From contig CALAMC010000049.1 of NCBI GenBank assembly GCA_937925655.1, positions 62,001 through 126,000 of the forward strand: 64,000 nt of DNA, given 5' to 3'. The translations under genes were made by a program, and so were the position numbers. The DNA is from an uncultured candidate division Zixibacteria bacterium (GTDB lineage: Bacteria > Zixibacteria > MSB-5A5 > GN15 > PGXB01). This document shows positions 35,701-44,547 of the stretch, piece after piece (position 1 is the stretch's first letter; each line of letters begins with the position of its first letter). The notes beneath the pieces were generated by a model. The model did not search any database. It had not been told where the DNA came from and worked only from the letters and a program-made list of their open reading frames with translations.

Positions 35701-35878
35701 TTCGATTGCCTATGGCTTGATGTTCGGCACTTTTATTCTGCTGATCATTCTCCCGGCTACATTTTTGGCTTTCAACTCGGTTCGGGTGCAATTTGTGCGG
35801 TTTTTTAAAAACAGACCGGTGACACCCGAGGAAGTGGAACCGGTTGTGCAGAAATTCGGATGGACAGCGGGGGAGTAG
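32717..35878 (+). CDS. RND efflux pump inner-membrane transporter (AcrB/HAE1-like)
   Basis: 1053 residues, usual length for the family, with twelve membrane segments in two halves and two large periplasmic loops. Visible motifs are IQVAYPGASPEEVAEGIILK near residue 45, the TM4 proton-relay region VVGILVDDGIVVGENIFSHY (about 393-412), AVDGTTEVIAPVATSVLTTV, and the second-half repeat IIALSGVIINNSIVFVDRVN. Substrate cannot be deduced. The pump and adaptor form a two-gene operon; an intergenic palindrome and the respiratory cluster follow. Confidence 0.93.
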   Translation: MRKAIIYFINNPTWVTVLMFSIVIFGLISFGNIRYSFFPETKPDTITIQVAYPGASPEEVAEGIILKIEENLDGLEGIERITSVSRENFGTVTVEAAKSTSLDKVLTDVKNAVDRINSFPIDAEKPVIFEQKFRSRSLSVVLYGETDLFNLKYIVEGFRDDLLATDEISQVDIEGLPNLEMSIEISEMALRRYNLTFDEIASAVRRANVNLSGGKLETDAEEMLIRTWGRDYYARELKDIVVRGQHGGTVVRLTDVADIHERWEDIPDKIYYNDHVSLILNIDQAAREDILAIADKTKALVEKFNAEHTSVKALVLDDRTIPLRQRLNLLTKNGLMGLLLVIIALGFFLNLKLSFWVSVTIPFSFAGMFIVAGFWGITINVMSLFGMILVVGILVDDGIVVGENIFSHYERGKPPLKAAVDGTTEVIAPVATSVLTTVIAFLPFFFLDGNLGKFIWQMALVVIASLLFSLVEAFFMLPSHLAHSNALKPKKGPSIIRQKIEKAIKFLTLNMYAKSLRTALDHKWITIVIPVALVMFTIGLVGGGIIGVTFFPFIDSDTLPVNLSLVPGRQEADTDSILARIETVGWEINDEIKAERPDGRDVILGVKREIGNNDFGESGSHAGRLTFELLDGEERDMESYLIANRIRDRVGLIPEVQNITYGSTGRFGKPVSISLLGNNYSELDKARNMLVAELENFSSLKDVTDSDREGRREININLKPQAYALGLTLNDVVGQVRQAFFGQEIQRIQRGRDEIRVWVRYTPGDRTALGNLDQMRIRMANGREYPFTGLATYDIRRGITQINRLDRMREIKVEANLANVEDDLPPILQEIEMNVLPQILVQTDGVRASFEGQSRDQAKIMRSMKIAFPVALIGMFIMVILVFRSYAQAIMIFSLIPIGILGAVWGHGIQGLQLNMLSLFGIIALSGVIINNSIVFVDRVNRNLKERQTVYEAVYNAGLSRLRPILLTSLTTSFGLAPLILETSRQAQFLIPLAVSIAYGLMFGTFILLIILPATFLAFNSVRVQFVRFFKNRPVTPEEVEPVVQKFGWTAGE

Positions 35879-35902
35879 AACGTGACAACCATAAAAAAGG
35901 CT

Positions 35903-35917
35903 TGCCATTCAATGGCA
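35903..35917. promoter_or_regulatory. 15-bp palindrome upstream of the respiratory operon
   Basis: TGCCATT-C-AATGGCA is a perfect inverted repeat in the 61-base gap before ctaB. A TATATT (35918-35923) directly follows it and could be a -10 box, which would place the dyad in the spacer. There is no T run, so it is not a terminator. Confidence 0.4.
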
Positions 35918-35939
35918 TATATTCCATTTTGACGATGCT

Positions 35940-36818
35940 ATGATGGCTCTCCCCCTATATTTCTGGCGGTTGACCAAACCGTCGATAATGATTCTTGTCT
36001 TGACCGCCGGGGCCACCGCCCTGATTGTCGAGGGTAGTCTGCTTGATGACCCTTTTAAGTTTGCTTTATTCATGATTGGCCTGTATTTGACCGGCGGTTC
36101 GGCCAATGCCTTAAATCAGTATCTGGAAAGAAATATTGATGCCCGGATGGTTCGCACCGCCCATCGCCGCCCGCTTCCGATGCGGCAGTTGAAGCCCCGC
36201 CAGGCACTGGTCTTTTCGCTGGCTATCGGCGTGGCCGGAGTCGCCGTCATGTATTTGGTTTTTAATTTGCTTACGGCCTTGTTGGCGGCCATGACCATAA
36301 TATTTTACAGCCTGTTTTATACGATCATCCTCAAACCGACGACGACACAAAATATCGTTATCGGGGGAGTCGCCGGGGCAATGGCCCCATTGGGAGCCTG
36401 GACGGCCGCCACCGGACAGGTCGCCCTGACACCCTCTTTAATGTCGCTCATTATATTTTTATGGACACCGCCGCATTTCTGGGCGTTGGCGATGCGGTAT
36501 AAGGACGATTATGACGCCGCCCGGTTGCCGATGATGCCGAATATCAAGGGCGACGCCGCGACGCTCGTATCCATGATGCGATACACGATTGTCCTGCTGA
36601 TTGTGTCGATCATTCTCGGCATCATCGGATTCGGCTGGATTTATATGCTCTCGGCCATGGCGCTAGGTATTATCTTCATATATAAAATCCAGCTGGCCCG
36701 AAAAATCAGGAAACAAATCCTCGACTGGAATGTTTTTAAATTCTCTATAGTTTATTTATTCGGGTTATTTGGTGCCATGGTTCTGGATAAACTGGTTTAT
36801 ATTGCCATAGGTATTTGA
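35940..36818 (+). CDS. ctaB: Protohaem IX farnesyltransferase (haem O synthase)
   Basis: 292 residues, about nine membrane helices. The UbiA-family prenyl-binding motif is present as ANALNQYLERNIDARMVRT followed by HRRPLP (about 58-82), and a second Asp-rich loop is seen near WALAMRYKDDYDAARLPM (about 182-199). It attaches a farnesyl group to haem B, giving haem O, the precursor of haem A for the oxidase encoded downstream. It is first in the 15-kb respiratory operon. The start is one of two adjacent ATG codons. Confidence 0.93.
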   Translation: MMALPLYFWRLTKPSIMILVLTAGATALIVEGSLLDDPFKFALFMIGLYLTGGSANALNQYLERNIDARMVRTAHRRPLPMRQLKPRQALVFSLAIGVAGVAVMYLVFNLLTALLAAMTIIFYSLFYTIILKPTTTQNIVIGGVAGAMAPLGAWTAATGQVALTPSLMSLIIFLWTPPHFWALAMRYKDDYDAARLPMMPNIKGDAATLVSMMRYTIVLLIVSIILGIIGFGWIYMLSAMALGIIFIYKIQLARKIRKQILDWNVFKFSIVYLFGLFGAMVLDKLVYIAIGI

Positions 36819-36849
36819 AACCGTTTATATATTCGAGCAGGAGTACGAT

Positions 36850-37503
36850 TTGGCGCAGATTTTTCCCAAATGGACGAATAGGATACCGACGTTCGTCGCG
36901 ATCGGGACGGTTCTGATCGTCGTCAGCGCAACCGCTTTCGTCTGGTACTATTTTTCGCCGTGGTACACCGACGTCGGCTATGCTCCGGTACAGCCGGTGC
37001 CATACAGCCACAAGCTCCACGCCGGGGATTTGGGCATCGACTGCCGCTACTGCCACTATTCGGTCGAACAGTCGCGGCACGCCAATGTGCCGCCGACACA
37101 AGTCTGCATGAACTGCCATAAATTGATCCTGCCGGAAAGCCAGAAACTCTTGCCGGTTCGGGAAAGCTTCGCCAATAATATTCCCATCAAGTGGACGCGC
37201 GTACACAAAGTCGGGGAGTACGCCTATTTTGACCACAGCGCCCATCTTCGGGCCGGGGTCGGGTGCGTTGAATGCCATGGCCGGGTCGATCAGATGGACG
37301 TGGTCCATCAGGTAAAACCTCTATCCATGTCGTGGTGCCTGGATTGCCACCGCAATCCCGATATGTACCTGCGGCCGACGATCGAGGTAACCAATATGGA
37401 ATATGTCGTACCACCACGAGTGGAACAATTGAAATTCGCCGAGGATTTCAGGCGGGCACACGATATCAATCCGCCCGAAGACTGCTCGGCCTGTCACAGA
37501 TGA
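36850..37503 (+). CDS. actA: Alternative complex III pentahaem cytochrome c (ActA)
   Basis: 217 residues from a TTG start with AGGAG six to seven bases upstream. One N-terminal membrane segment (about 14-36) anchors it with the rest in the periplasm. Five C-x2-C-H motifs are visible: CRYCH, CMNCH, CVECH, CLDCH and CSACH, matching the pentahaem ActA subunit. Conserved distal histidines occur in VPYSHKLHAGD and YFDHSAHLRAG. It takes electrons from the ActB Fe-S chain and passes them towards ActE or the oxidase. actB follows after nine bases. Confidence 0.93.
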   Translation: MAQIFPKWTNRIPTFVAIGTVLIVVSATAFVWYYFSPWYTDVGYAPVQPVPYSHKLHAGDLGIDCRYCHYSVEQSRHANVPPTQVCMNCHKLILPESQKLLPVRESFANNIPIKWTRVHKVGEYAYFDHSAHLRAGVGCVECHGRVDQMDVVHQVKPLSMSWCLDCHRNPDMYLRPTIEVTNMEYVVPPRVEQLKFAEDFRRAHDINPPEDCSACHR

Positions 37504-37512
37504 GAGAAAGTT

Positions 37513-40464
37513 TTGGATAGTAACGAAAAAATATACTGGCGTTCCCCGGAACACAAGGACGGACTGACCAAAATCGACAAGAGCGATTTGCCGCATCATG
37601 ATCCGTCCGACATCGACAATCGCTGGAGCCGCCGACATTTTCTGGGCATCATGGGGGCCTCGGTGGCGCTGGCAACGACGGCTGGATGCCGCCGCCCGGT
37701 GGAAAAGATCGTCCCCTATGTGACCCAGCCCGAGGAAGTCGTCCCCGGTGTGCCGATGCACTATGCTACGAGCATGCCGTTTGGAGCCGCCAACTACGGA
37801 CTGATTGTCGAATGTCATGAAGGTCGGCCGACCAAGATCGAGGCCAATTACAACCATCCCTCGACGCCCGGCGGGACCGACGCCCTGACACAGGCGGCCT
37901 TATTAAATTTGTACGATCCGGATCGTTCAAAGACCGTTAGATACAAAGGAAATCCGTCCCGGTACGATGATTTTATTGCGTTCTATCGTGAACAATTCGA
38001 TAAATTAAAACAAGGCCGGGGCGAGGGTCTGGCCGTGCTTTCCGAGCCGTTGGCGTCGCCGACCTTGAAACGGTTGAAAAATAAATTCGACCGGGAATTT
38101 CCGAAAGCCTTATGGGCCGCCTATGAACCGGTCAACGATGAAAATATTATTACGGCTATCCAAAATATCACCGGGCAAACGCTTCGACCGATTTATCATT
38201 ATGACCGGGCCGATGTAATATTATCCTTGGATGCCGATTTTCTGCACACCGAAAGCGAGCATATCAAGGCCGCCTTTGATTTTGCCCAAATACGCGATAT
38301 CGAAAAGACCGGGACGATGAATCGATTGTACGTTGTCGAAAGTACATACTCGGTGACTGGAGCGGCGGCGGACCATCGCTACCGCCTGGCCTCGTCGCAC
38401 ATCGGAGCTTTTCTGGTCGAACTCGTCGCAGAGCTTAAGTCGCATGGATTGGCGCTTCCCGATATGACCGTAAAGCATAATGTAATATTGGATAAGGAAT
38501 GGATTATCGCCGTCGCCCGCGATTTGGTTAATTCTCCGGCCCGGACGCTGGTGGTCGCGGGCCGTCGCCAGCCGGTCTGGGTGCATGAACTGGTCACGCT
38601 GGTTAACCGGGCACTGGGCGCCATCGATAGCACGGTATCCTATTATAAAATGAATGAATTATCCCTGGCCAAAACCTCGCATCTAAAGACTCTGGTCGAG
38701 TCGGCGCAGGCCGGGAATATTAAGACGCTGATCATTTTCGGCGGCAACCCGGTTTATGACGCTCCTCACGATATGGCGCTGGCATCCCTTTTTGATAAAT
38801 TGGAAACGATTATTCACTTCGGTGAGTACTATGACGAAACCGGACGGCATGCCACGTGGCATATTCCCCGTTCGCATTTTCTGGAAAGCTGGGGCGATGG
38901 CGAGGCTTTCGACGGTACGACCGGCATGATTCAGCCGATGATTGCGCCGTTTTATGATACCCGCAGTGACTGCGAGTTTTTATCATTGCTGGCAACCGGA
39001 CAGGATAACCGGGGATACGATATTGTGCGCGAAACCTGGCAGAGTATTTTGAGTACGGGTAGCTTCGAAAAAGATTGGAACCGGATACTGCACGACGGAT
39101 ACTTTACCGGAACTTCGACCGGGCCGGAAAGATTCAAGATTTTGGACAAGGCACTTTCCGTCCCGGGCGAAATTGAATCTTATGGGAGACTGGAAATCGG
39201 GTTTTACCCTTCGTCACAACTGCACGATGGCCGCCTGGCTAACAACGGCTGGATGCAGGAACTGCCCGACCCGATTAGCAAGCTGACCTGGGATAACCCG
39301 GCCTGGATAAGCCCGACTACGGCCAAAGAATCAGGTTTAACCAATGGCGACGTGGTCGAAGTAACCTCTTCGGGTGCCGCTCTGCAAATACCGGTTTGGA
39401 TCGTACCGGGTATGTGCGATAATTATCTGGCCCTTTTTCTTGGATATGGACGCGACAATATCGGCCGCGTAGCCGACGGAGTTGGTTTTAATACATACAT
39501 ATTGCGAACGTCGGATAATATGCACTATACGAACCGGGGATCCTTTAATAAAACGGGTTATAAGTATGACCTGGCCAATACACAGGATCACGGAACAATG
39601 GCGGGCCGGCCGATCGTCCGTGAGGCGAGCCTCGAAGAATATAATAATAACCCGAATTTCGCCAATGAGATGGTCGAGCACCCGCCGCTCAAGTCGATAT
39701 ATCCGGAGTACGACTACTCGAAGGGATACCAGTGGGGCATGGTTATCGATCTCAACCGCTGTATCGGTTGCAACGCCTGCACCGTCGCCTGCCAGAGCGA
39801 GAACAATATCCCTGTTGTCGGCAAGGATCAGGTGGGTAAAGGGCGGGAAATGCACTGGATCCGGCTGGACCGGTATTTTACGGGAGATGCCCATGACCCG
39901 CAGATAGTGCATATGCCGATGGCCTGCCAGCACTGCGAGAATGCGCCGTGCGAGTCGGTTTGTCCAGTGGCGGCCACGACACATGACAAAGAGGGCCTCA
40001 ATACGATGACTTACAACCGCTGTATCGGGACCCGTTATTGCTCCAACAACTGCCCGTATAAAGTTCGCCGGTTCAACTTTTTCAATTATACCAGGGAACT
40101 GCCGGAAACGGTCAAAATGGCCCAAAATCCGGACGTGACCGTGCGTTTCCGGGGTGTAATGGAAAAGTGTACGTTTTGCATACAAAGAATCAATCGCAAT
40201 AAACAGCGGGCCAAAAAGGAAGAGCGAGCATTGCGCGATAGCGAATTCATGACCGCCTGCCAGCAGGCCTGTCCGACACGGGCCATCGAATTCGGCAATA
40301 TCAACGATAGTGATAGTAAAGTAATGGAGCTGAAAAATAAGCCGCGATCGTATGCCTTACTGGGTGAATATAACACCAAGCCGCGAAACACGTACCTGGC
40401 AAAAATACGCAACCCCAATCCGGCGCTGGTGAAAAAAGGAAATGAATCGGCTCAAGATGGATAG
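37513..40464 (+). CDS. actB: Alternative complex III Fe-S subunit (ActB)
   Basis: 983 residues from a TTG start. An internal Tat motif (SRRHFLGIMGASVAL, about 38-52) with a Cys shortly after gives export and possibly lipidation. Residues about 60-720 resemble molybdopterin oxidoreductases (B1 domain) but without evident cofactor cysteines. The C-terminal B2 part has ferredoxin motifs CIGCNACTVACQSE, CQHCENAPCESVCP, CIGTRYCSNNCPYKV, CTFC and CQQACP, enough for three [4Fe-4S] and one [3Fe-4S] cluster as in known ACIII. It links quinol oxidation at ActC to the haems of ActA. Confidence 0.94.
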   Translation: MDSNEKIYWRSPEHKDGLTKIDKSDLPHHDPSDIDNRWSRRHFLGIMGASVALATTAGCRRPVEKIVPYVTQPEEVVPGVPMHYATSMPFGAANYGLIVECHEGRPTKIEANYNHPSTPGGTDALTQAALLNLYDPDRSKTVRYKGNPSRYDDFIAFYREQFDKLKQGRGEGLAVLSEPLASPTLKRLKNKFDREFPKALWAAYEPVNDENIITAIQNITGQTLRPIYHYDRADVILSLDADFLHTESEHIKAAFDFAQIRDIEKTGTMNRLYVVESTYSVTGAAADHRYRLASSHIGAFLVELVAELKSHGLALPDMTVKHNVILDKEWIIAVARDLVNSPARTLVVAGRRQPVWVHELVTLVNRALGAIDSTVSYYKMNELSLAKTSHLKTLVESAQAGNIKTLIIFGGNPVYDAPHDMALASLFDKLETIIHFGEYYDETGRHATWHIPRSHFLESWGDGEAFDGTTGMIQPMIAPFYDTRSDCEFLSLLATGQDNRGYDIVRETWQSILSTGSFEKDWNRILHDGYFTGTSTGPERFKILDKALSVPGEIESYGRLEIGFYPSSQLHDGRLANNGWMQELPDPISKLTWDNPAWISPTTAKESGLTNGDVVEVTSSGAALQIPVWIVPGMCDNYLALFLGYGRDNIGRVADGVGFNTYILRTSDNMHYTNRGSFNKTGYKYDLANTQDHGTMAGRPIVREASLEEYNNNPNFANEMVEHPPLKSIYPEYDYSKGYQWGMVIDLNRCIGCNACTVACQSENNIPVVGKDQVGKGREMHWIRLDRYFTGDAHDPQIVHMPMACQHCENAPCESVCPVAATTHDKEGLNTMTYNRCIGTRYCSNNCPYKVRRFNFFNYTRELPETVKMAQNPDVTVRFRGVMEKCTFCIQRINRNKQRAKKEERALRDSEFMTACQQACPTRAIEFGNINDSDSKVMELKNKPRSYALLGEYNTKPRNTYLAKIRNPNPALVKKGNESAQDG

Positions 40465-40473
40465 TAGTAATTA

Positions 40474-41859
40474 GTGAGTACGACTGAATATATAATCGGA
40501 TCCGGTGAACCGCCGCTGGTGACGGGCAATCATACGTTTGCCAGTGTCACCGAGCATATATGCGGCATACCAGAAGGCAAGCAACCGACCTGGTGGTATT
40601 TAGCCTTCGGGGGAGCGCTGTCGCTTCTGATGGTCCTGGCCGGTTCGATCGGCTATTTGATATGGGAAGGCACCGGCATCTGGGGTTTGAATAACCCGGT
40701 CGGCTGGGGTTGGGCCATTATCAATTTCGTCTGGTGGGTCGGTATCGGTCATGCCGGGACACTCATCTCGGCCATATTGTTCTTGCTCCGTCAACGCTGG
40801 CGGACGTCCATCAACCGCTTCGCGGAAGCCATGACATTGTTCGCCGTCATGTGCGCTTTGATATTTCCGGCGATTCATGTCGGGCGCATATGGGTCGTGT
40901 ACTGGATGTTCCCGCTTCCCAACCAGATGAGCATGTGGCCCAATTTCCGCAGCCCCTTGCTCTGGGACGTCTTTGCCGTCAGTACATATTTCACGGCTTC
41001 GCTCTTATTCTGGTTTACGGGTTTGATACCGGATCTGGCGACTTTCCGCGACCGCGCCAGAACAAAAATAAAGAGACTCATCTTCGGCTTCCTGGCCCTG
41101 GGCTGGCGCGGCGGCAACCGTCAATGGCGGCACTATGAACTGGCCTATCTCCTTCTGGCCGGTATCTCCACGCCGCTGGTGCTGTCGGTGCACTCGGTGG
41201 TCAGTACCGACTTTGCCATCAGTATTATACCCGGCTGGCATACGACCATTTTCCCGCCGTACTTCGTGGCCGGAGCCATATTTTCGGGTTTCGCCATGGT
41301 CGTGACATTGAGCATCATTGCGCGAAAATTGTATCATCTCGAGGATTTTATCACGCTCAACCACCTGGAAAAAATGAACAAAATCATGCTTCTGACCGGC
41401 ATGATGGTCGGATATGCCTATTCGATGGAATTCTTCATCGCCTGGTACAGCGGCAATATTTACGAACAATTCGCCTTCATCAATCGCGCCACAGGACCGT
41501 ACGCCTGGGCCTACTGGATCATGATTTCCTGTAACGTACTGGTTCCGCAACTGTTCTGGTTCAAAAACCTGCGGCGGTCGATACCGGTCATGTTCATAGC
41601 TTCGATACTGATAAACGTCGGCATGTGGTTCGAAAGATTTGTGATTGTCGTGTCTTCGCTGGCCAACGACTTTCTGCCGTCGAGCTGGGATTATTACAGC
41701 CCGACCATATGGGATATTCTGACTTTTATCGGATCGTTCGGTCTGTTTTTCACTCTGTTTTTGCTGTTCATCCGGTTTTTACCGATCATCGCGATGGCCG
41801 AGGTCAAGGGAGTCATGCCCCAGGCAAAAGTCGAGCATACCGAGGTGGCCCATGAATAA
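40474..41859 (+). CDS. actC: Alternative complex III NrfD-like quinol-oxidising subunit (ActC)
   Basis: 461 residues from a GTG start, ten hydrophobic segments, NrfD/PsrC family. The N-terminal tail is soluble, then WYLAFGGALSLLMVLAGSIG starts the helices. The conserved FVWWVGIGHAGTLISAILFL and YSMEFFIAWYSG stretches, with HVGRIWVVYWMFPLPNQM between them, mark the quinol-binding subunit of ACIII. It oxidises menaquinol on the periplasmic side and hands electrons to ActB. The end overlaps actD by eight bases. Confidence 0.93.
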   Translation: MSTTEYIIGSGEPPLVTGNHTFASVTEHICGIPEGKQPTWWYLAFGGALSLLMVLAGSIGYLIWEGTGIWGLNNPVGWGWAIINFVWWVGIGHAGTLISAILFLLRQRWRTSINRFAEAMTLFAVMCALIFPAIHVGRIWVVYWMFPLPNQMSMWPNFRSPLLWDVFAVSTYFTASLLFWFTGLIPDLATFRDRARTKIKRLIFGFLALGWRGGNRQWRHYELAYLLLAGISTPLVLSVHSVVSTDFAISIIPGWHTTIFPPYFVAGAIFSGFAMVVTLSIIARKLYHLEDFITLNHLEKMNKIMLLTGMMVGYAYSMEFFIAWYSGNIYEQFAFINRATGPYAWAYWIMISCNVLVPQLFWFKNLRRSIPVMFIASILINVGMWFERFVIVVSSLANDFLPSSWDYYSPTIWDILTFIGSFGLFFTLFLLFIRFLPIIAMAEVKGVMPQAKVEHTEVAHE

Positions 41860-42400
41860 CGCCATCGTCAAAAAAACACAGGCAGTGCTGGCCGAGTTTG
41901 ACAGCCCGACAGCCTTGCTGAAAACCGCCGAGACACTTCGCGACGCCGGATATAAAAAATTCGACTGCCATTCGCCGTTTGCGATACACGGTATGGACCG
42001 TGCCATGGGCCTGAAACGTTCCCCGCTGGGATGGATGGTCGGTCTGGCGGCGGTGGTTGGCACGTCGAGCGCCCTGGCCCTGCAGTGGTGGACCAGCACC
42101 ATCGATTACCCGCTGGTAATATCCGGCAAGCCGTTCTTCAGTTTCCAGGCCTATGTGCCCGTCACCTTTGCGCTGGGGGTGCTTTTGTCGGCGGCAACGG
42201 CTTTGATCGGTATGCTGGCGCTGAACGGCCTGCCGCGGTTTCATCATCCGGTTTTCTATTCGGACCGATTTTCCCGAGCCAGCGATGACGGCTTTTTTGT
42301 AAGCGTGGAAAGCGATGATAAAATGTTCAACGTGGAACAAACCAGAACCCTGTTGCAGCAATGCGGCGGGAAAAATATAGAAATATTAGAGGGTGAATGA
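41852..42400 (+). CDS. actD: Alternative complex III subunit D (DUF3341)
   Basis: 182 residues with a short cytoplasmic N-terminal domain (VLAEFDSPTALLKTAETLRD, FDCHSPFAIHGMD) and two membrane helices (about 55-75 and 95-120). Between them lies PLVISGKPFFSFQAYVPVTF, the DUF3341 hallmark. A cytoplasmic tail contains a SDRFSRASDDGFFVSVE stretch. It has no cofactor and is structural in known ACIII complexes. It overlaps both neighbours (eight bases with actC, four with actE), indicating coupled translation. Confidence 0.92.
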   Translation: MNNAIVKKTQAVLAEFDSPTALLKTAETLRDAGYKKFDCHSPFAIHGMDRAMGLKRSPLGWMVGLAAVVGTSSALALQWWTSTIDYPLVISGKPFFSFQAYVPVTFALGVLLSAATALIGMLALNGLPRFHHPVFYSDRFSRASDDGFFVSVESDDKMFNVEQTRTLLQQCGGKNIEILEGE

Positions 42401-43029
42401 ACCGGGTATGGTATAAAATAGGTATTGGCATCTTCGGGACGATACTTCTGCTTGTTATTATTGCATTGCTCTCCGCTTGTTCGCGCGGTCGTCAGTCCGA
42501 ACGAACCCCGATTCACCCCAACCCCAATATGGACCGTCAGGCCAAATACCTGGCACAGGGGGAAAGCGCCTTTTTCGCCGATGGCTCGAATATGCGGACA
42601 CCTGTCGAAGGGACAGTTGCCCGAGGATTTCTCCGCGATGATGATGAGTTCTATAAGGGAATGAATTCGAAAGGCGAGTTTATAAAAACCCTGCCGGTCG
42701 AGATAACCATGCCGCTGTTGAATCGTGGCGAAGAAAGATATAACATATATTGTTCGCCGTGTCACAGCCGACTCGGCGACGGCCGGGGAATCATGGTCAG
42801 CCGGGGGTATGTCCCGCCGCCCAGTTTCCACGATGACCGTATCCGTCAAATGCCCGATGGGCAGATCTTCGATATCATAACGCATGGTGTACGAAACATG
42901 CCGGGCTATCGGTACCAAATACCGCCGGAAAACCGCTGGGCGATTGTTGCCTATCTCCGAGCATTACAGAAAAGCCATAACGCGACAATAGACGATGTCC
43001 CCGAAGAAATCAGGAAGACGGTTAAATAA
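42397..43029 (+). CDS. actE: Alternative complex III monohaem cytochrome c lipoprotein (ActE)
   Basis: 210 residues. A lipoprotein leader ends ALLSAC (Cys about residue 28). The N-terminal region has MDRQAKYLAQGESAFFADGS and PVEGTVARG as in ActE. One haem site, YCSPCHSRLGDGRG (about 123-136), with an axial Met plausible in GVRNMPGYRYQIPPENRW. It carries electrons from ActA to the caa3 oxidase cytochrome domain. Only two bases separate it from actF. Confidence 0.92.
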   Translation: MNRVWYKIGIGIFGTILLLVIIALLSACSRGRQSERTPIHPNPNMDRQAKYLAQGESAFFADGSNMRTPVEGTVARGFLRDDDEFYKGMNSKGEFIKTLPVEITMPLLNRGEERYNIYCSPCHSRLGDGRGIMVSRGYVPPPSFHDDRIRQMPDGQIFDIITHGVRNMPGYRYQIPPENRWAIVAYLRALQKSHNATIDDVPEEIRKTVK

Positions 43030-43031
43030 TT

Positions 43032-44216
43032 ATGAAATTTGACGCTAAATCATACCGCATAACCGAAGACGGCCGGGTTGGGCAAGTCGCCCTGATAATC
43101 GGCATCATCGGGCTGGTTCTGACGGCGACGGGATACTTTGTCGATAAGGCCCAGTTTTATCATTCTTATCTGACGGCTTTCTTCTTCTGGTTGTCGATCG
43201 CGCTGGGAGGCCTGTTTTTCACCATGTTGCACCATCTGGTCGGAGCCAAATGGAGCGTGGTCCTAAGACGACTTGCCGAAAATATCATGATTTGCATCCC
43301 GCTCTTGGCAATATTCCTGATTCCGGTTTTGTTTGGCATCGGGGAATTGTTTCACTGGAGCCATCCGGAGGTGGTTGCGCAGGATCATTTATTGCAGTTA
43401 AAAGCACCCTATCTGAATGTTGCGTTCTTCATAATCCGGGCGGTCTTCTATTTTGTCATCTGGGTTCTGCTGGCACGATATTTATTGCGGCTGTCTTTGG
43501 CGCAGGATGGCGGTCATACTGAAAGTATTTCTAAAAGGATGCGAGTCGCCAGCGCCCCCAGCATGATTCTGTTCGCCCTGACCATCACCTTCGCTTCGTT
43601 CGACTGGCTGATGTCGCTCGATGCCCATTGGTATTCGACCATCTTCGGAGTATATGTGTTTTCCGGCTCGCTTCTGGCCATGCTGGCATTCTTGATGCGC
43701 ATCGTTTTGTATCTGGACGGCGTCGGTACCTTGCGTGGAATAATCACCAGAGAACACTGGCACGACCTGGGAAAACTCATCTTCGCCTTCATCGTCTTCT
43801 GGGGATATATGGCTTTCTCCCAGTATTTTTTGATCTGGTACGGCAACATCCCGGAAGAGACCGTCTGGTTTTTGCACCGCTGGGAGCACGACTGGCAGTA
43901 TATATCGCTTTTAATCGTATTCGGGCATTTTGTCATCCCGTTTTTCGTGCTGTTTCCGTATAGTACCAAGCGCAGTCGCCCGGTCATGCTGGTCATGACA
44001 ATCTGGATTTTGGCCATGCACTGGGTCGATCTGTACTGGATTATTTTGCCCAATTTGCACCGTGAGGCGGTTAAGTTTTCGTGGATCGATTTCGCCCCGA
44101 TGCTCGGTATCGGCGGGATATTCATCCGGTTTTTCTGGAGCCGGGTTCGGGTCACGCCGCTGGTGCCGGTGGGCGACCCCGGGCTGGAGGAATCCAAACG
44201 ACTGGTGAGCCATTGA
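43032..44216 (+). CDS. actF: Alternative complex III NrfD-like subunit F (ActF)
   Basis: 394 residues with ten hydrophobic segments, related to ActC but shorter. Features include FFWLSIALGGLFFTMLHHLV (about 55-74), a HWYSTIFGVYVFSGSLLAML stretch, and QYFLIWYGNIPEETVWFLHR (about 267-286), all typical of ActF. In ACIII structures ActF packs against ActC and lacks a fully formed quinol site; a proton-translocating role is proposed for the family. It is followed four bases later by a small membrane-protein gene. Confidence 0.92.
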   Translation: MKFDAKSYRITEDGRVGQVALIIGIIGLVLTATGYFVDKAQFYHSYLTAFFFWLSIALGGLFFTMLHHLVGAKWSVVLRRLAENIMICIPLLAIFLIPVLFGIGELFHWSHPEVVAQDHLLQLKAPYLNVAFFIIRAVFYFVIWVLLARYLLRLSLAQDGGHTESISKRMRVASAPSMILFALTITFASFDWLMSLDAHWYSTIFGVYVFSGSLLAMLAFLMRIVLYLDGVGTLRGIITREHWHDLGKLIFAFIVFWGYMAFSQYFLIWYGNIPEETVWFLHRWEHDWQYISLLIVFGHFVIPFFVLFPYSTKRSRPVMLVMTIWILAMHWVDLYWIILPNLHREAVKFSWIDFAPMLGIGGIFIRFFWSRVRVTPLVPVGDPGLEESKRLVSH

Positions 44217-44220
44217 TATT

Positions 44221-44547
44221 ATGATGTCGTCATCGGAACATAAAGGCGGTTACGAAAAAGCCGATATTAACGCGAACAAAGTCATCATGTTCTTTGTTCT
44301 CGGAATCATAGTGACGGTTATCATCATGATATTTTTGCTGGATTATTTCAAGGCCGTCAGGGATGATACCGTGTACCGGGCGGTTTTGCAACCGGAATCG
44401 GCGGTGCTTCGCGACCTGCGAGCCCGTGAAAACGAAGAACTTACGACATACAAACTGCTCGATGCCGAAAATGGAATATACAGAGTACCGATTGAACGCG
44501 CCAAAAAACTTCTGGCCGAAGAAGCGTATCGTGCAAAGAGCAAATAG
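44221..44547 (+). CDS. Small single-span membrane protein in the respiratory operon
   Basis: 108 residues with one membrane helix (about 22-42, VIMFFVLGIIVTVIIMIFLL) and a basic/acidic tail. The tail contains REN-E-E-L and DAENGIYRVPIERAKKLLAE, a pattern also seen in small proteins next to ACIII/oxidase genes, where an amphipathic Ile-Pro-Ile-like repeat is followed by A-x-x-L-x-x-E. I do not recognise a named family with certainty. Position between actF and SCO suggests an accessory subunit or assembly factor. Its end overlaps the SCO gene by 17 bases. Confidence 0.75.
   Translation: MMSSSEHKGGYEKADINANKVIMFFVLGIIVTVIIMIFLLDYFKAVRDDTVYRAVLQPESAVLRDLRARENEELTTYKLLDAENGIYRVPIERAKKLLAEEAYRAKSK

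Noticed and set aside
39337..40185. 282-codon minus-strand open frame opposite actB
   Set aside because: It is antisense to the ferredoxin motifs of actB and has no coding signature of its own.
44363..44530. Long upstream start for the first SCO protein
   Set aside because: It would overlap nearly the whole small membrane-protein gene and put a non-signal sequence before the hydrophobic leader.
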